A stretch of DNA of 35,132 nt, from the NCBI GenBank assembly GCA_903910385.1, contig CAIVZM010000046.1, forward strand, positions 1-35,132, given 5' to 3'. The first letter of the stretch is position 1, and every line of letters begins with the position of its first letter. This DNA is from an uncultured Armatimonadota bacterium. Its GTDB lineage: Bacteria; Armatimonadota; Armatimonadia; Armatimonadales; Armatimonadaceae. This document shows positions 16,130 through 24,715 of the stretch, piece after piece. The notes under the pieces were generated by a model that ran no database searches, was not told where the DNA came from, and was given only the letters and a program-made list of their open reading frames with translations. A program made the translations under genes and the position numbers.

Positions 16130-19100
16130 CTACTTCACCAGAACCGGGGGCAACTCCGGGGCGGTGGGGTCGTAGTTGAGGACGGGGGCGCACCAGCGTT
16201 CGACTTCTTCGATGGGCCACTTTTTACGGGCGGCGTAGTCGATGACCTGGTCGCGGTCGATCTTGCCGACGGCGAAATACTGCGCCTGCGGATGCGCCAG
16301 ATAGATGCCGCTGACGGACGCGCCGGGATACATGGCGAGACTCGAAGTGAGAGTGATACCGATGGTTTCCTCCACATCCAGCAAACTCCACAGAGTGAGG
16401 CGCTCGGTGTGGTCGGGGCAGGCGGGATAGCCCCAGGCGGGACGGATGCCCCGGTACTTTTCGCGGATCAGGTCGTCGGGGGTGAGATTTTCGCTCTTGC
16501 CGTAGCCCCACTCGTCGCGGACTTCCTTGTGGAGGGCTTCGGCGAAGGCTTCGGCGAGACGGTCGGCGAGAGCGGATGCCATAATGGCATTGTAGTCGTC
16601 GTTCTGCGCCTTGAACTCGGCGACCAGCGCTTCCAGCCCGATTCCCGTTGTCACCGCGAACGCGCCGATGGTATCCGGCAGTTTCGTCTGCTTCGGGGCG
16701 ACATAGTCGGCGAGGGACTTGTTGGGTTCGCCGCTGGTCTTTTCGGACTGCTGACGCAGCAGGTGGAAGCGCCAATCCTCCACAGAGTAATCGTCGTCGC
16801 CGTAAATGACGATATCGTCACCGTCCGAGTGCGCCGGGAAGATGCCGTAGATCCCTTTCGCCGTCAGTTTTTTCTCACGGACGATATAGGCGAGCAGTTC
16901 CTGCGCGTCTTCGTAGAGCTTTTTGGCTTCGATTCCCACATACTCATCGTCGAAGATGTCCGGGAATTTGCCGCGCAACTCCCAGGTCAGGAAGAACGGC
17001 GTCCAGTCGATATACGGGACGAGCGCTTCGAGCGGGTAATCGTTGAAGTGGCGAATGCCGGTGAACGACGGCGTCGCGATATCCTCCGCGTCCCATTCGA
17101 TCTTCGCTTTGTTCGCCAGCGCATCCGCGTAGGACAGCATGGCTTTGTCGCGGCGTTTACCGGTATGGGCGGCGCGGGCGGCTTCCTGTTCGGAGTTGTT
17201 TTCTGCGAGGAAGACGGACGATGTTTCCGGGTCGATCACATTGCTGACCACGCCGACGGCGCGAGATGCATCCAGAACATGGATGACGCCGTTCGGATAG
17301 AAAGGCGCGATTTTGACCGCCGTATGCACCCGGCTGGTGGTCGCGCCGCCGATCAGCAACGGGATGGTGAACCCTTCCCGCTTCATTTCGCGGGCGACAT
17401 GGATCATTTCATCCAGCGACGGCGTAATCAACCCGGAGAGGCCGATCACATCCACCTTTTCCCGCCGCGCCGTCTCCAGAATCTTGTCGGCGGGAACCAT
17501 GACACCCATATCGATGACTTCGTAGTTGTTGCACCCGAGGACGACGCCGACGATGTTCTTGCCGATATCGTGGACATCGCCCTTGACGGTCGCCATCAAA
17601 ACTTTGCCCTGCGCCTTGGCTTCGCCGCCGTTCTGGGTCAGCAACGCCTTTTCCGCTTCCAGATAGGGTGTCAGCACCGCGACCGATTTCTTCATGACGC
17701 GAGCGGACTTGACTACCTGCGGCAGGAACATCTTCCCGGCGCCGAACAGGTCGCCGACCACGTTCATGCCTTCCATCAGCGGGCCTTCGATGACCAGCAG
17801 GGGGCGACCCAGTTTTTCGAGGGCTTCCAGCGTGTCGGTTTCGATATGGTCGGTGACTCCTCGCAAAAGCGCGTACCCCAGACGTTCCTCCACCGAACGA
17901 TTGCGCCATTCTTCCGCCGCAACATCCGCTTTTTTGCCCGTCCCCTTCACCGATTCGGCGAAGGTGATCAGGCGTTCGGTGGCGTCCGGGCGACGGTTGA
18001 GTAGCACATCCTCGACATGCTCCAGAAGGTCTTTCGGGATATCATCGTAGACCGTCAGTTGTCCGGCATTGACAATTCCCATGTCCATTCCCGCCTGAAT
18101 CGCATGGTACAGGAACGCCGAATGCATGGCTTCGCGCACCACATTATTGCCCCGGAACGAGAACGAGATGTTGGAGACGCCGCCGCTGACCTTGGCGTAG
18201 GGCAGATTCTCCTTGATCCATTTCGTGGCGCGGAGGAAATCGACGGCGTAGTTGGAATGCTCTTCCATGCCGGTGCCGACCACCAGAATATTGGGGTCGA
18301 AGATGATGTCCTGCGGCGGGAACCCGACTTCTTCGGTCAGGATGCGGTAGGCGCGGGAGCAAACCTCGACGCGACGGTCGAAATCGTCCGCCTGCCCCTT
18401 CTCATCGAACGCCATGACGACCACGGCGGCGCCGTACTCATGCACCTTCTTCGCCCGCTGTTTGAAGATTTCTTCGCCGTCCTTCAGGCTGATCGAGTTG
18501 ACAATCCCCTTGCCGACACAGCACTTCAGACCTGCCTCGATCACCTCGAAGCGGGACGAGTCGATCATCAGCGGTACGCGGTTGATACCCGGTTCGCCCT
18601 GGATCAGGTTCAGGAACGTCGTCATACACGCTTCCCGGTCGAGCATTCCCTGATCATCGAAGCAGATGTCCAGAACCTGCGCTCCGGAATCCACCTGCTG
18701 TTGCGCGACAGTCAGCGCCTCCTCGAACTTTTCTTCCTGGATCAGCTTGAGGAATTTGGACGATCCCGCGACATTGCACCGCTCGCCGATATTGATGAAG
18801 TTGGTTTCCGGGCGCACGACAAACGGCAATGTCCCCGACAGGCGCAAATACGGTTCGATTGTCGGGGGGGTGCGCGGAGTCACTCCGGCTATCGCCTGCC
18901 CGATCCGCCGGATATGCTCCGGTGTCGAGCCGCAACAGCCGCCGATAACATTCGCCCAGCCATTGGCGGCCCACTCGCCCAGATAATTCGCCATATCATC
19001 GGCGCTCAAATCGAAGCCGGTTTCCGCCATCGGGTTGGGCAATCCGGCGTTCGGGTAAGCGATAATGGACAAGCCGGTCAAGCCGGAAAGCTCTTCGATA

Positions 19101-19858
19101 AACGGGCGCATCTGGATCGGGCCCAGACCGCAGTTCAGTCCGACCGCATCCAGCGGCGCATGGGAGATAGAGTCCCACATGGCGGCGACGCTCTGCCCGG
19201 AAAGGTTGCCGCCCGCCAGGTCGGTAATCGACAGCGATGCGAACAACGGGACACGACGCGCCCCTTCATCGAACAATTGCTGAATGGCGAACAATGCCGC
19301 TTTCAGGTTCAGCGTGTCGAAAGTGGTTTCGCAAAGCAGAATATCGACGCCGCCTTCGAGCAGGGCTTGCGCCTGATCGTAGTACGCCGCCGCCAGTTCA
19401 TCGAATGTCACATTGCGGTACGCGGGACGCTCGGAATCCACAATGACGGACGCGCTCCGGTTCATCGGGCCGATAGACCCCGCCACCCAGCGAGGCTTGT
19501 CCGGGTTGGTCGCCGTCGCTTCATCCGCCGCCTGTCGCGCCAGCTTCGCGCCTTCCAGATTCATCTCGCGCACATACGATTCCAGTCCGTAGTCCGACTG
19601 AGAGATGGAGGTAGCGGTGAACGTGTTCGTCTCGATAATATCCGCGCCTGCCTCCAGATACGCCCGGTGTACTCCCAGAACGATTTCCGGCGCGGTCAAA
19701 TTCAGCAGATCGGGATTATTCTTGACATCGGAAGGATGATCGGCGAATCGTTTCCCGCGATAATCGGCTTCCGTGAGCTTTTTGCTATGCAAAAGCACGC
19801 CCATAGAGCCATCCAGCAGGAGAATTCGTTTAGAAAGGTGTTCGCGCAGATTATTCAT
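16130..19858 (-). CDS. metH: Cobalamin-dependent methionine synthase MetH
   Basis: The 1242-residue protein has all four MetH modules. The homocysteine domain (1 to about 325) has zinc ligands Cys243 (LNCGLGP) and Cys308-Cys309 (GGCCGS). The pterin-binding domain (about 350-620) contains [14 protein letters not shown] and [10 protein letters not shown]. The cap and B12 domain (about 640-880) has DVHDIG with cobalt-ligand His763. The C-terminal activation domain (about 900-1242) includes [17 protein letters not shown], the AdoMet-binding signature. It transfers the methyl group of methyltetrahydrofolate to homocysteine, so the organism needs or imports B12. No cobalamin or SAM riboswitch is visible upstream; instead TATAAT lies 9 bases before the ATG with no ribosome site, which suggests a leaderless message. 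Confidence 0.98.
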   Translation of the reverse strand: MNNLREHLSKRILLLDGSMGVLLHSKKLTEADYRGKRFADHPSDVKNNPDLLNLTAPEIVLGVHRAYLEAGADIIETNTFTATSISQSDYGLESYVREMNLEGAKLARQAADEATATNPDKPRWVAGSIGPMNRSASVIVDSERPAYRNVTFDELAAAYYDQAQALLEGGVDILLCETTFDTLNLKAALFAIQQLFDEGARRVPLFASLSITDLAGGNLSGQSVAAMWDSISHAPLDAVGLNCGLGPIQMRPFIEELSGLTGLSIIAYPNAGLPNPMAETGFDLSADDMANYLGEWAANGWANVIGGCCGSTPEHIRRIGQAIAGVTPRTPPTIEPYLRLSGTLPFVVRPETNFINIGERCNVAGSSKFLKLIQEEKFEEALTVAQQQVDSGAQVLDICFDDQGMLDREACMTTFLNLIQGEPGINRVPLMIDSSRFEVIEAGLKCCVGKGIVNSISLKDGEEIFKQRAKKVHEYGAAVVVMAFDEKGQADDFDRRVEVCSRAYRILTEEVGFPPQDIIFDPNILVVGTGMEEHSNYAVDFLRATKWIKENLPYAKVSGGVSNISFSFRGNNVVREAMHSAFLYHAIQAGMDMGIVNAGQLTVYDDIPKDLLEHVEDVLLNRRPDATERLITFAESVKGTGKKADVAAEEWRNRSVEERLGYALLRGVTDHIETDTLEALEKLGRPLLVIEGPLMEGMNVVGDLFGAGKMFLPQVVKSARVMKKSVAVLTPYLEAEKALLTQNGGEAKAQGKVLMATVKGDVHDIGKNIVGVVLGCNNYEVIDMGVMVPADKILETARREKVDVIGLSGLITPSLDEMIHVAREMKREGFTIPLLIGGATTSRVHTAVKIAPFYPNGVIHVLDASRAVGVVSNVIDPETSSVFLAENNSEQEAARAAHTGKRRDKAMLSYADALANKAKIEWDAEDIATPSFTGIRHFNDYPLEALVPYIDWTPFFLTWELRGKFPDIFDDEYVGIEAKKLYEDAQELLAYIVREKKLTAKGIYGIFPAHSDGDDIVIYGDDDYSVEDWRFHLLRQQSEKTSGEPNKSLADYVAPKQTKLPDTIGAFAVTTGIGLEALVAEFKAQNDDYNAIMASALADRLAEAFAEALHKEVRDEWGYGKSENLTPDDLIREKYRGIRPAWGYPACPDHTERLTLWSLLDVEETIGITLTSSLAMYPGASVSGIYLAHPQAQYFAVGKIDRDQVIDYAARKKWPIEEVERWCAPVLNYDPTAPELPPVLVK

Positions 19859-19867
19859 GACAGACTA

Positions 19868-19873
19868 ATTATA
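19868..19873 (-). promoter_or_regulatory. -10 element of metH (near-leaderless)
   Basis: TATAAT on the minus strand ends 9 bases before the metH ATG at 19858, so transcription should start within about 3 bases of the start codon. No convincing -35 at the right distance; TTGCGG at 19895-19900 is too far. Confidence 0.5.
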
Positions 19874-19997
19874 CCCCGTTCCGCTAAAGACGTTCCGCAA
19901 GCGACCATACCCGGAATTCTGAGAAGCCGGGCATGATAAAGGGACTGTAAACCTGCGGGCGTGGTAACCGGGCTTAGGGGAGTTTTTCCAAATCAAG

Positions 19998-20049
19998 TTG
20001 TTTGAATACGTTCTGTCAAATTATGATTTGACAGAACGTATTCAAACAA
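19998..20049. repeat. 52-bp perfect palindrome (24-bp arms, 4-base loop)
   Basis: The left arm (19998-20021, starting TTGTTTGAATACG and ending CTGTCAAAT) is exactly complementary to the right arm (20026-20049) around TATG. It lies about 140 bases upstream of metH and 266 bases upstream of the lipoprotein gene. No T-run follows on either strand, so it is not a standard terminator. It is AT-richer than the surrounding sequence. A large operator, a cruciform or a tiny mobile palindrome are possible. Confidence 0.9.
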
Positions 20050-20242
20050 AATACCGTCAGGTGATGCATCGTCCGATTCTCAGCGATACTGCGCCCATCT
20101 TTAATCGCTCCACCGAACGCGACCCAATAGGAGTTTCGGCGTAAACGCTCGTCGATCAAGCCTTCTGCCTATCATGCGATCTCTGGCTATTGGGTTTTGG
20201 TAGGTGGGAGGCTTTTTCAACGCTTGATTTTCCAGAGCTTGC
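20050..20242. other. Non-coding spacer
   Basis: No convincing gene. A 26-codon frame (20064-20144, MHRPILSDTAPIFNRS...) has only a poor ribosome site and no recognisable features. ACCCAATAG (near 20122) and CTATTGGGT (near 20187) form a distant inverted repeat of 9 bp. The end of the spacer carries GGAGGCTTTTT-CAACG, also found at 4515-4535. Confidence 0.4.
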
Positions 20243-20274
20243 TTGACAAAATTTAACTGTTCAGTATATACTGA
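20243..20274 (+). promoter_or_regulatory. Promoter with palindromic operator over the -10
   Basis: TTGACA (20243-20248), 18 bases, TATACT (20267-20272). The perfect 14-base palindrome TCAGTATATACTGA (20261-20274) covers the -10 region. It lies 40 bases before the lipoprotein gene and could be a repressor site. Confidence 0.55.
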
Positions 20275-20315
20275 TTTTATCCTAACAAGTCTGGTTTAAT
20301 CCCGCTGAGACAATC

Positions 20316-20540
20316 ATGAATTCCAGAGCCTTTCTGACTTCAAGCGCGTTTTGCGCCGCTCTTCTTCTGGGGAGTATCGTGTTATCAGCTTGTGATTCCG
20401 CCAAACCGGCGGAAACGGCGTCCCCTGCCGCGCCTGTGGGCGGAACTTCGGCGACTACTGCGCCCGCGAATACGGGCGTCGTCAATAAATCCTCCGCCGC
20501 GAAGGTGCGTGAGGAAGACCGTAAGATAGACGGTCCCTGA
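20316..20540 (+). CDS. Small predicted lipoprotein (74 aa)
   Basis: The protein opens MNSRAFLTSSAFCAALLLGSIVLSAC, a signal peptide ending in lipobox LSAC at residues 23-26, so the mature protein is a lipid-anchored peptide of about 49 residues. That peptide is low complexity (Ala, Pro, Thr, Ser) and ends in a charged KVREEDRKIDGP tail. A good promoter with a palindromic operator precedes it. It sits 137 bases before the second DUF1559 gene on the same strand and may be co-transcribed with it, parallel to the small membrane protein before DUF1559 copy 1. Function unknown. Confidence 0.7.
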   Translation: MNSRAFLTSSAFCAALLLGSIVLSACDSAKPAETASPAAPVGGTSATTAPANTGVVNKSSAAKVREEDRKIDGP

Positions 20541-20677
20541 TATTTTTGCGGGATTTCGAATCGGCGAGGATGCCGATACGAAAGCCCGGTCATAGACTCA
20601 TTATCCCTTTCCACTGTTTGCAATTTTCATCGTTCATCGTCCTGTCGTTCTATCGTTAGCTTCATAAGGAGCGTTTC

Positions 20678-21625
20678 ATGAAAAAGGCTTACTCGCCTCG
20701 CGTGCATTCCGGGTTTACCTCACGTAAATCCCTCGGATTTACGTTGATCGAACTTCTCGTCGTTATAGCCATCATCGCTATTCTTGCCGCTATCCTCTTC
20801 CCGGTCTTTGCACAGGCCCGTGAAAAGGCGCGTTCTATCTCCTGCCTATCCAATGAAAAGCAGATGGGGACCGCCCTGCTCATGTACTCGCAGGACTACG
20901 ATGAGACATTCCCCCTGTGGAATCAGGCGGCATGGATCAGTGACACAGACTGCAACCCGAACGCTGACACTTCCTATATGGAAACATCCGCAGACCTGTG
21001 GGATGCGAAACTGGTCCCGTATGTCAAAAACGGACACCCGGAAATTATCTCGCCCGACAAGCACGACTATAGCGGTGTCTGGCACTGCCCTGACGGCGAA
21101 CTGGGGACAAAATATCGCACGTATGGCGTCTCCTACGGATATGCGTTCAACATGGATAATCCCGCCTTTTGCCGTCGCGAAGGCGGCGGCTTGAAGATTG
21201 CGGAAGTGGATGCCCCCGTGAAGTTCATCATGGTCGGCGAGACCGGCGGCGATCCGAACACCTCCTTCCCCGATGGCGTCAACTCCAACGACGGCAACGG
21301 CGGTCTGATGAACCGCCCCATCAACTTCCAGGGGTATGCCGTCTTCTACAACCTTCCGTATGCCTTCTCCAAGGACCGGGAGCGTCCGTTCCGCCACACC
21401 GGCGGCGCGAATTATGTGTTCAACGACGGTCACGCGAAGTTCCAGAAGGCGGAAATCGTCTACCCGCACCCGACCCTACCGACTCCGCCGTCCGCCGCCA
21501 CCGACACCGACAAGGGCAATGCCTACTGCGCCACCGCCAACTACCATCTGCCATCCTCGGCGGAGCGCACCCTGTATGTCCAGAAAGCGCTGGACAAAGG
21601 CGTCACCTGCGCCCTGGGCAACTAA
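20678..21625 (+). CDS. DUF1559 / H-x9-DG pseudopilin-like protein, copy 2
   Basis: The start at 20678 has AAGGAG at 7-base spacing. After a basic leader ([20 protein letters not shown]) comes the type IV pilin-like segment [20 protein letters not shown] and [22 protein letters not shown]. The 315-residue protein then carries the family domain ([34 protein letters not shown]) and [16 protein letters not shown], the H-x9-DG motif. It is probably exported through the type II/IV pilus machinery after prepilin-peptidase cleavage. The leader shares RKSxGF with copy 3 at 21934-22818, which is convergent, suggesting these two are the closer pair. No pilus-assembly gene is in the window. Confidence 0.92.
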   Translation: MKKAYSPRVHSGFTSRKSLGFTLIELLVVIAIIAILAAILFPVFAQAREKARSISCLSNEKQMGTALLMYSQDYDETFPLWNQAAWISDTDCNPNADTSYMETSADLWDAKLVPYVKNGHPEIISPDKHDYSGVWHCPDGELGTKYRTYGVSYGYAFNMDNPAFCRREGGGLKIAEVDAPVKFIMVGETGGDPNTSFPDGVNSNDGNGGLMNRPINFQGYAVFYNLPYAFSKDRERPFRHTGGANYVFNDGHAKFQKAEIVYPHPTLPTPPSAATDTDKGNAYCATANYHLPSSAERTLYVQKALDKGVTCALGN

Positions 21626-21702
21626 AGAGCGCCTGGCCATAAATCCTTCATCCCGTCCCACCTAAGGATGTAGGTAACCGACAGTCAGCGAAGCCTGAGA
21701 GC

Positions 21703-21738
21703 GAGGCGCTCTCTTACCCTCACGTAAGAGAGCGCCTC
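21703..21738 (+). terminator. 15-bp hairpin after DUF1559 copy 2
   Basis: GAGGCGCTCTCTTAC / GTAAGAGAGCGCCTC with a 6-base loop, 78 bases after the stop. No T-run on the plus strand (AATAAAAAC follows), so it may act with factors or stabilise the 3' end. Confidence 0.5.
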
Positions 21739-21794
21739 AATAAAAACGCCTCAATCAAATTGAAAATCCATAATCCCGTTCAAAATTGAAATTC

Positions 21795-21824
21795 CTTGAT
21801 TCCGTCCTCCGGACGGAATTCAAG
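21795..21824. repeat. Inverted repeat between convergent DUF1559 genes
   Basis: CTTGA-TTCCGTCC / GGACGGAATTCAAG with a 3-base loop and one bulge. It stands in AT-rich sequence that can extend the stem imperfectly with flanking AAATTGAAATTCC and GGAATTTTAATT. No gene lies between 21626 and 21933. Confidence 0.55.
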
Positions 21825-21876
21825 ATGGTTTTACTTGGGAATTTTAATTCATCCCGGTCGGAAACGTAAATAATTT

Positions 21877-21909
21877 AAAGCCCTGAGACATCGAATGTCT
21901 CAGGGCTTT
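21877..21909 (-). terminator. Terminator of DUF1559 copy 3
   Basis: A perfect 15-bp stem AAAGCCCTGAGACAT / ATGTCTCAGGGCTTT with a 3-base loop, 24 bases beyond the stop. It can work in both directions: CTTTTCC follows on plus and CTTTAAATTATTT on minus. Confidence 0.8.
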
Positions 21910-21933
21910 TCCGCATGTTTGTTCTCCTCCGGT

Positions 21934-22818
21934 TTACGGGCAGGGGGAGTCTTCGGAGTCGCCGATGGCGGTTTCGGGGACGCCGTGCAGATCGTTGTAC
22001 GGATTCGCCGGGGTGCTGACCGAACTTTGCAGTTCGCTATCGGACTTCCGCAACGGTTCGTTGGTGCGCCACGAATAGTAGGGAATGCCGGGACGCTTCG
22101 CGCCTTCCGGGGTTATACCGCCGGGAAAGGTCGCGCCGTACTTGAACCATTTGCTGTGACCGTCCGAGAAGTTGACTGTCACGCCGTCCGTGTGCTGCGC
22201 CCGTCCCAGAAAGTTGTAGTAATCCAGATACGGACTGGCTTTCATGTAGCCATCGAAGAACATGATGGTATCGACCGGCAGTGGCGTTCCGGCAAGGGCG
22301 GTGGGCGGCGTCTTTTTGTTGAACGGTGTCCCGCACAGGTTTTCGCCGAACAATCCCAGATTCGGCACGTACCCGACATACTGGAAGGTTCCGTTCTTGA
22401 GACCGACATTCGCCAGCCGCGATTTCCAGTCGATACCGGGCTTGTAGCTGGGGCACTGGAGGATTTCGACGTTCTTGAGGTACGGCGCGATGGCATCGTA
22501 CACCGAGAAGCCGGTATTGGGCGCCTGCACATAGATACTCATCGGGAACGTTTCATCGTAGTCCTGCACATACATCAGGGTCGCCAGCGCGAGTTGCTTG
22601 CTGTTGGAGAGGCAGGAAGTTTGCCGCGCCTTCTCGCGTGCCTGCGCGAAGACGGGAAAAAGGATCGCGGCGAGTATCGCGATGATGGCGATGACGACGA
22701 GCAGTTCGATGAGCGTAAATCCGAAGGATTTCCGAGACGTAAAACCCTGAACGCGACGGGTTACGCCGGCTTCGATGTCGGTATTGTCGATAAAGTGACG
22801 AGAAGTGCTTGCTTTCAT
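21934..22818 (-). CDS. DUF1559 / H-x9-DG pseudopilin-like protein, copy 3
   Basis: The start at 22818 has CAGGA about 6 bases upstream. A 33-residue leader ([18 protein letters not shown]...) precedes [20 protein letters not shown] and [22 protein letters not shown], so its prepilin leader is longer than in copies 1 and 2. The 294-residue protein has [23 protein letters not shown] and [16 protein letters not shown], the H-x9-DG motif. It is probably an exported pseudopilin-like or surface protein. It converges on copy 2, and its upstream region carries four 11-bp tandem repeats (22885-22928). No other pilus gene is near. Confidence 0.92.
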   Translation of the reverse strand: MKASTSRHFIDNTDIEAGVTRRVQGFTSRKSFGFTLIELLVVIAIIAILAAILFPVFAQAREKARQTSCLSNSKQLALATLMYVQDYDETFPMSIYVQAPNTGFSVYDAIAPYLKNVEILQCPSYKPGIDWKSRLANVGLKNGTFQYVGYVPNLGLFGENLCGTPFNKKTPPTALAGTPLPVDTIMFFDGYMKASPYLDYYNFLGRAQHTDGVTVNFSDGHSKWFKYGATFPGGITPEGAKRPGIPYYSWRTNEPLRKSDSELQSSVSTPANPYNDLHGVPETAIGDSEDSPCP

Positions 22819-22884
22819 GAGATTCCTGTGTTCGATTGTTGTTTTCGCTTGTTGTGTTCGTTTGTTGTGTTCGGTACGTGCAAC

Positions 22885-22928
22885 GCTATCGAAACGCTAT
22901 CGAAACGCTATCGAAACGCTATCGAAGC
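22885..22928 (-). repeat. Four tandem 11-bp iteron-like repeats
   Basis: GCTATCGAAAC is repeated four times (22885-22895, 22896-22906, 22907-22917, and with one change 22918-22928), 67 bases upstream of DUF1559 copy 3. A second local repeat, TTGTTGTGTTCG twice, lies between it and the gene. The 11-bp period keeps each unit on the same face of the helix. Confidence 0.85.
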
Positions 22929-23250
22929 GCCCCCTTATCGCCTGAAGTCCCGAAGGACAACCAGATAAAACCGGGGAAGTTTCAGCGCTACCTCCGTAGA
23001 GGATGCGTTGCAACTTTGCATCGCATGGGTGATGTCGTTTTCGCTAAATTGTTGGATTTGATCCGCCGACAGAAAACATTTCTAAGACTTTCCATCGATG
23101 GACGAAGTTCCAGCCTCGCGAACCCGTATCAGTATATCATCACTCAACATATCATCACTCAACAAGCAAGGGGGATATCCTACCGGGGTTGAACCTGCGC
23201 TATCTTGTTGGAAACCTGTTGTCGATTGGATGCACGAAGCATTGCCCTGA
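22929..23250. other. Non-coding spacer with possible promoter
   Basis: No gene recognised. On the minus strand TGATATACT (-10 at 23131-23136) is an extended -10 that could serve DUF1559 copy 3 about 310 bases away. A 15-base unit ATATCATCACTCAAC is duplicated at 23134-23148 and 23149-23163. Confidence 0.3.
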
Positions 23251-23296
23251 ACACAGAAACTGCCCCGTATGAACCATTGCGGTTCGCACGGGGCAG
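23250..23296 (-). terminator. Terminator of the 23328-23849 gene
   Basis: CTGCCCCGT (23260-23268) pairs with ACGGGGCAG (23288-23296) on the minus strand, with a further GAACC/GGTTC pairing inside, followed by TTTCTGTG. It lies 32 bases after the stop. Confidence 0.75.
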
Positions 23297-23327
23297 ATAA
23301 AGATGATTGTTTAAGCCAAAATTCCGC

Positions 23328-23849
23328 TTACATTGTCTTGGGATCAGCGCCCATTCGAGCCTTCAGGCGTTCCGTTTCATTTACCGGTTGCGTCAGGATG
23401 GAGACAAGCCGCCAGATGATGGTATCCCCTTCTGCAAGTTGCAAAGTCGTGTTCGGATTACTGAACGCTACAAAATTATCATTCTCGTTCTTCGGTTGTT
23501 TGTTTTCATCGAGAACGTAGTATTGCCAGGTGAGGATCGGGTTACTGCACAGAGAATCGCAAAGCATGTACAAGCCTGCTGGCCGTTCGCCTTTAGGCGG
23601 ATTCGCGTAGCGTACCTGAACGTTCTCAAGGGTACCGTCTTTAACAGATTTACTGAAATCGAAATCAGAGATGCCGGGTTGGCTGGGGGAAGCGGTACGA
23701 TACTGGTAAAAATCGTCCAGGGGCAGGGTCTTTAACTGGGTCATGACACCCTCGATGGTGAGGGTGACGCCTTCTTCGGTTTGGATCGGGACATTCCGAA
23801 GATCCAGATAGATGCCGAGAACGCGGAAGTTGAGGTGAATCGTTGCCAT
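23328..23849 (-). CDS. Orphan soluble protein of unknown function (173 aa)
   Basis: The start at 23849 (MATIHLNFRVLG) has AAAGG about 8 bases upstream; an ATG five codons earlier is weaker. There is no signal peptide or membrane helix. The sequence is beta-rich (TIHLNFRVLGIYLDLRNVPIQ, GVTLTIEGVMTQL, ENVQVRYANPPKGERP, LTWQYYVLDENKQ, DTIIWRLVSIL), suggesting a jelly-roll or Ig-like sandwich. It stands alone between its own strong promoter (23902-23931) and terminator (23250-23296), so it is a single-gene unit that should be well expressed. I recognise no family; a cytoplasmic binding or structural protein is only a guess. Confidence 0.8.
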   Translation of the reverse strand: MATIHLNFRVLGIYLDLRNVPIQTEEGVTLTIEGVMTQLKTLPLDDFYQYRTASPSQPGISDFDFSKSVKDGTLENVQVRYANPPKGERPAGLYMLCDSLCSNPILTWQYYVLDENKQPKNENDNFVAFSNPNTTLQLAEGDTIIWRLVSILTQPVNETERLKARMGADPKTM

Positions 23850-23901
23850 CGTGATACCTTTCATCGCGGTTCATATAAATATGTTACGCCGCTTGATAAC
23901 A

Positions 23902-23931
23902 ATTGTACCTTCGACATTGCTTCCCTGTCAA
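23902..23931 (-). promoter_or_regulatory. Sigma70-type promoter of the 23328-23849 gene
   Basis: On the minus strand TTGACA (23926-23931), 18 bases, TACAAT (23902-23907), about 52 bases before the ATG at 23849. Same architecture as the promoter at 2026-2055. Confidence 0.7.
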
Positions 23932-24023
23932 GTGATTGTATACATATATTTTGATGAAAACATACTGTTTGCCGAATGGGTTGTTAGAGAGAACAGCGCT
24001 GATGTTAAGGTAGCCTGTTATAG

Positions 24024-24110
24024 CGATTTATCGGCGAATGACGGGGCATTGGCGAATGACGGGGCATTCGCCCTACATATAACCGCACGGTAACGCGGAA
24101 CGGTGCAGGT
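24024..24110. repeat. Dispersed repeat, copy near VKOR gene
   Basis: Contains GGCGAATGACGGGGCATT twice, then CGCCCTAC and CCGCACGGTAACGCGGAAC followed by GGTGCAGG. The same elements recur in the larger block at 28141-28427. The two halves (GGCGAATGxCGGGGCATTCGCC) are self-complementary in part. Confidence 0.85.
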
Positions 24111-24148
24111 GAACGGTAAAAGCGGGGGCTTTGCCTCAAGGCTTCGCG

Positions 24149-24157
24149 TGGTATAAT
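24149..24157 (+). promoter_or_regulatory. Extended -10 promoter of the VKOR gene (near-leaderless)
   Basis: TGGTATAAT (-10 at 24152-24157) ends 9 bases before the ATG at 24167, the same spacing as at metH. There is no room for a ribosome site after the expected start point. Confidence 0.55.
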
Positions 24158-24166
24158 GCGAACGCT

Positions 24167-24631
24167 ATGATAAGCAATCCGTTGTTCAATCGGGTGATGT
24201 TTGTCGTCTCGTTTATCGGGATTTTTCTGGCGGGGTACCTCTGGTATATGCACGCTTACCCGGAAGATATCCCCTGCGGCGGTGATGGCGGATGCGCCGC
24301 TGTTGCGATGAGCAAATGGTCGCAGTTCCCGCCGGGAATCGGGCCGCCGGTCGCGGCATTCGGGACGATGGGCTACCTGATTATCTGCGGATTAGCGTTT
24401 TACCGGACGTTGAACGAGAACGCCGCGCTGGATCGCAAAATGTTGCTGTTGATTGTCGCTACCGCCGGATTGGGGACGCTGTTTTCGCTGTACCTGACCG
24501 GAATGGAAGCGTTCGTCATCAAGCACTGGTGCAAGTGGTGTCTGGGTTCACAGGGGTTGATTGCGCTCCTGCTGGCGGTCAGCCTTCTCGAATGGCGCCG
24601 TTCGCCGGTTCCGGTGCAACAGGTGCAATAG
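24167..24631 (+). CDS. Vitamin K epoxide reductase (VKOR) family protein
   Basis: The start at 24167 (MISNPLFNRVMFVV) is favoured by the promoter position and by the membrane helix that follows at once. The 154-residue protein has four to five membrane helices and the VKOR cysteines: a loop pair Cys37 and Cys43 (CGGDGGC), and the active CxxC Cys122-Lys-Trp-Cys125 near the end of a helix. The serine/tryptophan segment SKWSQFPPGIGPP follows the loop cysteines. Bacterial VKOR passes electrons from a DsbA-like partner to quinone, replacing DsbB. The next gene is such a DsbA-like protein, 84 bases downstream, so the pair forms a disulfide-forming relay. The active site sits toward the periplasm. 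Confidence 0.92.
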   Translation: MISNPLFNRVMFVVSFIGIFLAGYLWYMHAYPEDIPCGGDGGCAAVAMSKWSQFPPGIGPPVAAFGTMGYLIICGLAFYRTLNENAALDRKMLLLIVATAGLGTLFSLYLTGMEAFVIKHWCKWCLGSQGLIALLLAVSLLEWRRSPVPVQQVQ

Positions 24632-24715
24632 GTGCAATCGCGGTTTTTTGTCCGATGAACGCCACATCTTCCACCCTCGAGTGATTTTTCGAAACGCAGT
24701 GAAAACTTTTCCACC

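Noticed and set aside
16091-19936. Two plus-strand frames of over 630 codons opposite metH
   Set aside because: Antisense shadows; metH has every domain and catalytic residue.
19859-20240. Cobalamin or SAM riboswitch upstream of metH
   Set aside because: No recognisable B12-box or SAM core, and the likely promoter lies directly at the start codon, leaving no leader.
22836-23192. Plus-strand frame of 118 codons upstream of DUF1559 copy 3
   Set aside because: It begins in the promoter region and reads through the 11-bp repeats; no ribosome site or homology.
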